Source: DATJQF01 sp035505995 | Lineage (GTDB): Bacteria; Bacteroidota; Bacteroidia; Bacteroidales; FEN-979 | DNA: 19,700 nucleotides | Direction: 5' to 3' | Assembly: GCA_035505995.1 (NCBI GenBank) | Contig: DATJQF010000003.1 | Coordinates: forward strand, 1 to 19,700 | Shown: one piece after another, positions 14,891 to 19,700 of the stretch | Layout of the letters: the number at the start of each line of letters is the position of its first letter | How positions within the stretch are numbered: position 1 is the first letter of the stretch | Program-made: the position numbers and the translations under genes | Notes under the pieces: generated by a model | What the model saw: the letters and a program-made list of their open reading frames with translations, nothing else | Database searches by the model: none | What the model was told of the DNA's origin: nothing

Positions 14891-17503
14891 TTATCGGAGG
14901 ATGGTGACGGAGCCCTTAAGGGTTCTCAACAACGGGCCCTGGAGGGTGATCTCATACACGTCGCATACGTAGAAATAGACCCCGTCGCTGCACGGCTGGT
15001 GGGTCGTCATGTCATCCCCGTTCCAGTTGATATCGGGATCGGTCGTCTCATATACTTTCTTGCCCCACCGGTCGAAGATCACCAGGCTGATATGATCCAC
15101 CGCCACTTTTTTCCTAGGGACCAGAAGGTCATTCACGTTGTCGCCGTTGGGGGTGAAAACATTCGGGATATCATAGATGGAGCAGGCGGTATAGTCCACG
15201 CACACGGTATCGCTGAAGTCGCTGATATTGCCAACCGAATCGACGGCCCGGATCGCGTAGCATCCTACCACCTTGTCGTGCGTGTAGCTGGTGTCGGACG
15301 CATTCAGCACCGAATCGATCAGCACCAGGTCGCTGTTCTCCAGGGAGGTGTAGTAGATGTAGTATTTGGCAATATCCGGGGAGCAGGTGTCGCCGGGATT
15401 GATCCACGACAGCAGGTTCTGCTGCTTGTCGCAGTCGGTCTTCACATGCAGGACCGGCTTACAGGGGGGGACATTATCGACGGGAACCGCGCAGGTGGTC
15501 TGCGACCAGTTGAGGATCGGGAATATAAATCCCGTGGCGGAATAGGCACCCCAGGTCTTTATAAAATAGCAATATTCCTCCCCGTTGACCAGTCCGTGAT
15601 CTATGAAATGGGGCACCGGGCTGGTCCCGACGGAATCATAGGTTGACGAACCGGGGTCTTTCCGGTAGATGTCGAACCGGGTATTGGTCCAGGGCACATT
15701 GTTATTCCAGTACATCCGCATCCGCTTATCGGTGGGGAAGAGCGTCAGGAAAACCGAAGAGGCCACCTGTGATTCCCCGATCAGGAACCGGTTCCCGGGA
15801 GTGAGGTTGTAAAGGTCGATCCGGTATTTGTAGGGATAGGTCTGGGTATTCAGGAAGGTATCCACATAGATGGTATCGTTCAATCCGGGCATGGAATCGA
15901 TAGCCATGAATTGCCCCGGGTTGGTCGGTATCGAGCGGTAGATCAAATATTTGTAGGGACCGGGAGCGATCGAGGAATCGATCTCCGTCGGTTTCGACCA
16001 CGCCACATACATCGAACCGTCCGTTCCGGCGGTGGTCCTCACGCTGACATTCGTGATCACCGCCACATCCTTTTTAAGGTGGGCACAGGCTTCGTTGGAA
16101 GCAAGGCTGAGCGCTTTATCGGGGTAGAAAGCCACTACCAGGTAGCAGTATTTGACCCCCTGCACCAATCCGGCCCCGGCGTTATCATCGGTATAGAAAG
16201 TTTGCGACAGCCCGTCGAGCTCAGCGATCCGCTGATAGCCAAGGTAAGGCGGCACGCCGGTCTGGCAGTACCCGGGCACGTATCCGGTGGAATCCACGTG
16301 CCGGTAGATATAGAATCCGGAGGCGTTCTGGCAGATGTAATCATCCCAGTGCAGCGTGATGCTGGTCCCCAGGGGAGTGGCCGTCAGGTTTTCCGGGGGC
16401 GGGCCGACCACCCGGATGTCCATCGTCTTGAAGCTGACCAGGTGAACGGGGGAAGCATTGTCCTCCGCCTTGAAGTACATCCGGTAAGGCTGTTCCAGGA
16501 CTTCGCTGCACGCGGTAGGCCAGGTGAACACCGACTGGGTATGTCCTATGCCGATGGCGGGATTCGGCACCAGCGAGGCAGGGTGATCGGTAAGCAAGAG
16601 AGGCTGTCCGCTTCCGGACAGGGTTACCTGATCCAGGCTGTCGGGGTCATAGGCGCTTACGCTAAAACCAAGCGTCTGGCCGGCTTCGATGCAGGTATCG
16701 TCCGGCGTCACTACCACCGGCGGGTGATCATCGCAAGCGATGACGATGATCTGCATATCGCGCTCGACACTGCCGATTTTAATGCCGTTTCGCCACTCTT
16801 CGATCAGGATGGCGATGTTATATTCACCCTGTTGCGGGGGACTGTCCCAGAAAAAATCCCCGGTGATGGAATCCAGGTGGATCGTATGCGTAGCCGGTGG
16901 CAGGGTGTAACCCGGGATCGGCTGCCCTTGCGCACCGAGGCAGGTGACCAGCCGGTAGGAGAGGCTGTCCCCGTCGGGGTCATATGCGCCCGGGTTGTGG
17001 TAGAAAGGCTGGTCCACGCAGGCGTTATCAACCGGCGGGATCAGCAGGATGGGGGAATTGTCGTAGCCGAGGAACGGGTTGATGACCAGCTCGGAATAGA
17101 TGAACATCGGGGTGTTGATCGAATTCGGGATGTTCAGGATGCCCCCGTTCCGGTTGGGGTCTTCGCAGGAAATGATGAAAGTGCCCGGTCCGGCATAGGT
17201 GTGCTCCCCTTCGTACCGGTTAAAGGTGATGTCGTTCGGGAGATAGGTTTCCTGCTCGCGGTGGATCTGGCTGGTGGCTCCGTCGCCCCAGTTTATGGTC
17301 AGGTAATCCCGGTAGGCATTGGCCGGGCTCGGAGTATAGGTATAGGAGATCAGCGTGATATGATAGGTATTCCCGGAAACCCGGTGGAACATGATCTCGG
17401 CGGCGCGCTGGTGGGTGGCGAAGAGGGAGGAGGGAGAAATGATGATGCAGGAGATAACAGACAGGAAAAACAGAAGGTTCTTTTTGGGTATAAAAAACAT
17501 CAT
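14891..17503 (-). CDS. Large secreted FN3-type protein with T9SS type B (CHU_C) sorting domain
   Basis: An 870-residue exported protein. Signal peptide 1-29 (FFIPKKNLLFFLSVISCIII, then SPSSLFA). The N-terminal module at about 30-255 has a PKD-like style: LTINWGDGATSQIHREQ, then EHTYAGPGTFIISCEDPNRN, NIPNSINTPM and YDPDGDSLSYRLVTC. A second Ig/cadherin-like module spans about 260-365 (AGQTLGFSVSAYDPDSLDQV). Four FN3-like repeats follow at about 366-470, 480-575, 582-675 and 678-770, each with a version of xxIYR or YYIYY. Residues 775-870 are the gliding-motility-associated type B sorting domain (IPNVFTPNGDNVNDLL, IFDRWGKKVYE, DGVYFYVCDVYE, ending in GSVTILR). It is probably a cell-surface or released adhesin-like protein delivered by T9SS; the ligand is unknown. 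I start it at the ATG at 17503 (a second ATG is at 17500), where the signal peptide begins. A longer frame to 17887 overlaps the divergent rel gene and is not signal-like. Confidence 0.88.
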   Translation of the reverse strand: MMFFIPKKNLLFFLSVISCIIISPSSLFATHQRAAEIMFHRVSGNTYHITLISYTYTPSPANAYRDYLTINWGDGATSQIHREQETYLPNDITFNRYEGEHTYAGPGTFIISCEDPNRNGGILNIPNSINTPMFIYSELVINPFLGYDNSPILLIPPVDNACVDQPFYHNPGAYDPDGDSLSYRLVTCLGAQGQPIPGYTLPPATHTIHLDSITGDFFWDSPPQQGEYNIAILIEEWRNGIKIGSVERDMQIIVIACDDHPPVVVTPDDTCIEAGQTLGFSVSAYDPDSLDQVTLSGSGQPLLLTDHPASLVPNPAIGIGHTQSVFTWPTACSEVLEQPYRMYFKAEDNASPVHLVSFKTMDIRVVGPPPENLTATPLGTSITLHWDDYICQNASGFYIYRHVDSTGYVPGYCQTGVPPYLGYQRIAELDGLSQTFYTDDNAGAGLVQGVKYCYLVVAFYPDKALSLASNEACAHLKKDVAVITNVSVRTTAGTDGSMYVAWSKPTEIDSSIAPGPYKYLIYRSIPTNPGQFMAIDSMPGLNDTIYVDTFLNTQTYPYKYRIDLYNLTPGNRFLIGESQVASSVFLTLFPTDKRMRMYWNNNVPWTNTRFDIYRKDPGSSTYDSVGTSPVPHFIDHGLVNGEEYCYFIKTWGAYSATGFIFPILNWSQTTCAVPVDNVPPCKPVLHVKTDCDKQQNLLSWINPGDTCSPDIAKYYIYYTSLENSDLVLIDSVLNASDTSYTHDKVVGCYAIRAVDSVGNISDFSDTVCVDYTACSIYDIPNVFTPNGDNVNDLLVPRKKVAVDHISLVIFDRWGKKVYETTDPDINWNGDDMTTHQPCSDGVYFYVCDVYEITLQGPLLRTLKGSVTILR

Positions 17504-17529
17504 ATTCCCGGTGCAGTAAAAATGCCACT

Positions 17530-17537
17530 CAAAAGTA
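17530..17537 (-). promoter_or_regulatory. Candidate -7 box of the T9SS type B protein gene
   Basis: TACTTTTG on the minus strand matches TAnnTTTG exactly and ends 26 nt before the ATG at 17503. It supports that start codon against longer readings. No clear -33 TTTG is seen. Confidence 0.5.
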
Positions 17538-17596
17538 ATCATTTTCACCCGAGCTTTCCTGCCCGGCATTATTTCAATCCGTTCTAAATTTAATCG

Positions 17597-17604
17597 TAAC
17601 TTTG
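17597..17604 (+). promoter_or_regulatory. Candidate -7 box of rel
   Basis: TAACTTTG matches TAnnTTTG exactly, 28 nt before the rel ATG. A TTTC at 17572-17575, 21 nt upstream, is a poor -33 candidate. Confidence 0.55.
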
Positions 17605-17632
17605 CAGGAGAGCATACCCCGGATACAAGATC

Positions 17633-19700
17633 ATGCAAACGGTCAGTCTGGAAGAGGAAAAAAAAGAGATCCTGAAAAGGTATCGCGAGCTCCTGAAGGT
17701 TTATGTGCCCAAGTCGCCGGAAGATAAAAAGAGGGTCCGGAAAGCCTTCAGCGTGGCGGTGGAAGCCCATAAGGATATGCGCCGCAAGAGCGGGGAGCCT
17801 TACATTTACCATCCGCTGGGCGTAGCGACCATCGCGGCGGGAGAGATCGGGCTCGGCACCACCTCGGTCATCTGCGCCCTGCTGCATGACGTGGTGGAAG
17901 ATACCGAATTCACCCTGGAGGACATCCGCGGACTGTTTGGCGACAAGGTGGCTTCCATCATCGACGGCCTGACCAAGATCAAGGGGATCTTCGACCAGAA
18001 AACGGCCTCGATCCAGGCGGAGAACTTCAAGAAGATATTACTGACGTTGTCGGACGACGTTCGCGTGATCCTCATCAAGCTGGCCGACCGCCTGCACAAC
18101 ATGCGCACCCTGGATGCCATCGCGCGGGAAAAGCAGCTGAAGATCGCCTCAGAGACCATCTACCTGTATGCCCCCCTGGCGCACCGGCTGGGACTGCATG
18201 CCATCAAAAGCGAGCTGCAGGACCTGGCCCTGAAATACATGGAGCCGGAAGTGTATGAGACGATCCGGCGCAAGCTGAGCGAATCCGCCCGCGGCAGGAC
18301 GCGCTTCATCAACCGGTTCATGGCTCCCGTCAGCAAGGTGTTTGACGAACAGGATATCCGGTATGCCGTGTCGGGAAGGGAAAAATCAGTCTATTCCATC
18401 TGGGAGAAGATGAAGACCAAGGAGATCCCCTTTGAAGAGGTGTTCGACATCTTCGCCATCCGGATCATCATCGACACCCCCCTCGAATCGGAAAAAGCCG
18501 ATTGCTGGAAAGTGTATTCCATCATCACCGATTTTTACCGGCCCAATATGGACCGGCTGCGCGACTGGATCTCGATCCCCAAGGCCAACGGGTACGAAGC
18601 CCTGCATACTACGGTGATGAGCCACAACGGACAGTGGGTGGAGATCCAGATCCGCTCGAAGCGCATGGACGAGATCGCTGAAAAAGGCTATGCCGCGCAC
18701 TGGAAATACAAGGAATCGATGAAGCTCAACAGCCAGCTCGACAACTGGCTGGACCGGATCCGGGAGATGATCGAAAGCCCGGATGCGGACGCCCTGTCGT
18801 TCATCGACGATGTGAAAGGCTATTTCTTCCTGGATGAGATCTCGGTCTTCACCCCGCAGGGAGAGCTCCGGACCCTGCCCGCCAACTCCACCGTGCTGGA
18901 CTTTGCCTATGCCATTCATACGGAGATCGGCCATACGTGCATCGGAGCCAAAGTGGATAAGAAGCTCGTCCCGATCAATTATGCGCTCAAGAACGGGGAG
19001 CAGATCGAGATCATTACTTCCCGCAAGCAAACCCCGAAAGAGGAGTGGCTTAACTATGTGGTGACCACCCGGGCCCGGTCCAGCGTCAAAATGGGACTGA
19101 AGCGGGAAAAGAAGAAATATTTCAAGGCCGGCAAAGAGAAGCTGGAAAAAGCCTTCCAGCAGGCAGGGCTGGAATTCTCCACGGAGAATATCCGGAAATT
19201 CATGTCGGCCCATCATTTTCAGACGCTGCTCGACCTTTATCATTCGGTGGCCCATGATAAGATCGGAACCAAAGAAGTCAAGCATTTTGCCTCGTCCGAC
19301 GGCCGTTCCGGGTGGCTGAGCTTCATCGGGGTGCGACGCCGGAAGGAGAAGCCGGACGAAGTGGACGGGGCGGATGCCAACGGGATGTTCATGCAGGGGA
19401 TCGAAGGGCTGGAAAAAATTGCAGCCGGTCAGGCCGGGAAGCTGGGATACGATATCTCTCCCTGCTGCAACCCCATCCCGGGCGATGATATCATCGGGCT
19501 GATCCTTTCGGAGCACCTCCCGATCCAGATCCACCGGACGCGATGCCCCAAAGCCATCGAGCTGGCTTCGAGCTTCGGGAACCGGCTGGTGAAGATCACC
19601 TGGAACAACAAGGATGCGGTTTCCTTCCTCACGGGGATCCGGATCACCGGGATCGACAAGCTGGGCCTGATCAACGATATCACCAAGATCATCTCGGCCG
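17633..19700 (+). CDS. relA: Bifunctional (p)ppGpp synthetase/hydrolase (Rel/SpoT type), 3' end cut by window
   Basis: 689 codons are present; the family usually runs to about 730-750, so only part of the C-terminal ACT domain is missing. It makes and degrades the alarmone (p)ppGpp. The HD hydrolase domain keeps its metal ligands: His60, His85-Asp86 with Glu89-Asp90 (LLHDVVEDTE) and Asp152 (KLADRLHNMRTL). The synthetase domain has SGREKSVYSIWEKM (247-260), FDIFAIRIII (271-280), and RLRD (308-311) before IPKANGYEALHTTV. RLRD corresponds to the RxKD class of bifunctional enzymes rather than the ExDD class of synthetase-only RelA. The TGS domain is at about 400-462 (DEISVFTPQGELRTLPANST), and the cysteine-pair motif SPCCNPIPGDD at 609-619. 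Together these predict both activities plus ribosome-linked regulation. The start ATG at 17633 follows a -7 box by 28 nt, and the gene is divergent from the T9SS-cargo gene. Confidence 0.95.
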   Translation, partial: MQTVSLEEEKKEILKRYRELLKVYVPKSPEDKKRVRKAFSVAVEAHKDMRRKSGEPYIYHPLGVATIAAGEIGLGTTSVICALLHDVVEDTEFTLEDIRGLFGDKVASIIDGLTKIKGIFDQKTASIQAENFKKILLTLSDDVRVILIKLADRLHNMRTLDAIAREKQLKIASETIYLYAPLAHRLGLHAIKSELQDLALKYMEPEVYETIRRKLSESARGRTRFINRFMAPVSKVFDEQDIRYAVSGREKSVYSIWEKMKTKEIPFEEVFDIFAIRIIIDTPLESEKADCWKVYSIITDFYRPNMDRLRDWISIPKANGYEALHTTVMSHNGQWVEIQIRSKRMDEIAEKGYAAHWKYKESMKLNSQLDNWLDRIREMIESPDADALSFIDDVKGYFFLDEISVFTPQGELRTLPANSTVLDFAYAIHTEIGHTCIGAKVDKKLVPINYALKNGEQIEIITSRKQTPKEEWLNYVVTTRARSSVKMGLKREKKKYFKAGKEKLEKAFQQAGLEFSTENIRKFMSAHHFQTLLDLYHSVAHDKIGTKEVKHFASSDGRSGWLSFIGVRRRKEKPDEVDGADANGMFMQGIEGLEKIAAGQAGKLGYDISPCCNPIPGDDIIGLILSEHLPIQIHRTRCPKAIELASSFGNRLVKITWNNKDAVSFLTGIRITGIDKLGLINDITKIISA

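Noticed and set aside
15911..17587. A 558-codon open frame on the + strand
   Set aside because: It is antisense to the signal peptide, PKD-like and FN3 modules of the T9SS type B gene. No recognisable domain and low-complexity composition.
17504..17887. N-terminal extension of the T9SS type B protein to an ATG at 17887
   Set aside because: It overlaps the rel gene on the other strand, puts 128 residues before a good signal peptide and lies upstream of the predicted promoter box.
18386..19534. A 382-codon open frame on the minus strand
   Set aside because: It is antisense to the rel gene, whose HD, synthetase, TGS and cysteine motifs are all intact on the other strand.

Overview
The window is chromosomal DNA of a member of the Bacteroidota, probably a free-living or environmental lineage with mid-range GC. 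Three things support this. Most intergenic regions carry the Bacteroidota promoter box TAnnTTTG. There is a TonB-dependent receptor with a CarboxypepD_reg-like N-terminus. Two secreted proteins carry C-terminal sorting domains of the type IX secretion system (T9SS), one type A and one type B. I see no phage, IS element, CRISPR array, tRNA or rRNA. The window is mostly housekeeping genes mixed with lineage-specific envelope genes.

Layout. 1-199 is the end of ornithine aminotransferase (+). 243-3324 (-) is a two-gene outer-membrane unit: a small CarboxypepD_reg-like protein followed, 7 nt later, by a TonB-dependent receptor that probably starts at TTG. 3402-3753 (-) is a single-gene rpmB unit with a promoter and a strong terminator. 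3850-5106 (-) is cinA. 5204-7248 (+) holds a SirB1/transglutaminase-like gene and a secreted zinc enzyme of the S1/P1 nuclease/phospholipase C fold with a T9SS tail. 7245-11024 (-) runs phoH, purC, a DegT-family aminotransferase and a PglC-like sugar-phosphate transferase. 11077-11856 (+) is a divergent member of the SAM hydroxide adenosyltransferase family. 12050-17503 (-) runs a multi-FN3 T9SS type B protein, lepA and an outer-membrane beta-barrel protein. 17633-19700 (+) is a bifunctional (p)ppGpp synthetase/hydrolase cut by the window end.

How the genes fit together. purC (purine synthesis), phoH (RNA/ribosome-related ATPase), rpmB and lepA (translation) and rel (stringent response) form the core. 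The aminotransferase and phosphoglycosyl transferase look like the first steps of a glycan pathway. The TonB pair, the barrel protein and the two T9SS cargo proteins are the envelope and secretion part.

The most unusual sequence-level signal is a set of degenerate repeats with 7-nt period at gene junctions (3826-3860, 7840-7867, 9071-9084, 11863-11890, 12021-12041, 13003-13023). Each site has its own motif, and several run into the 3' end of a gene and supply its stop codon. One set forms a 132-bp imperfect inverted repeat between two convergent genes, and the length differences between its arms are 7 nt. I found no clearly new multi-gene system. The best leads are the heptamer arrays, a zinc enzyme with a mixed S1/P1 and phospholipase C ligand set, and a SAM-hydrolase homologue lacking the usual catalytic Asp and Arg.
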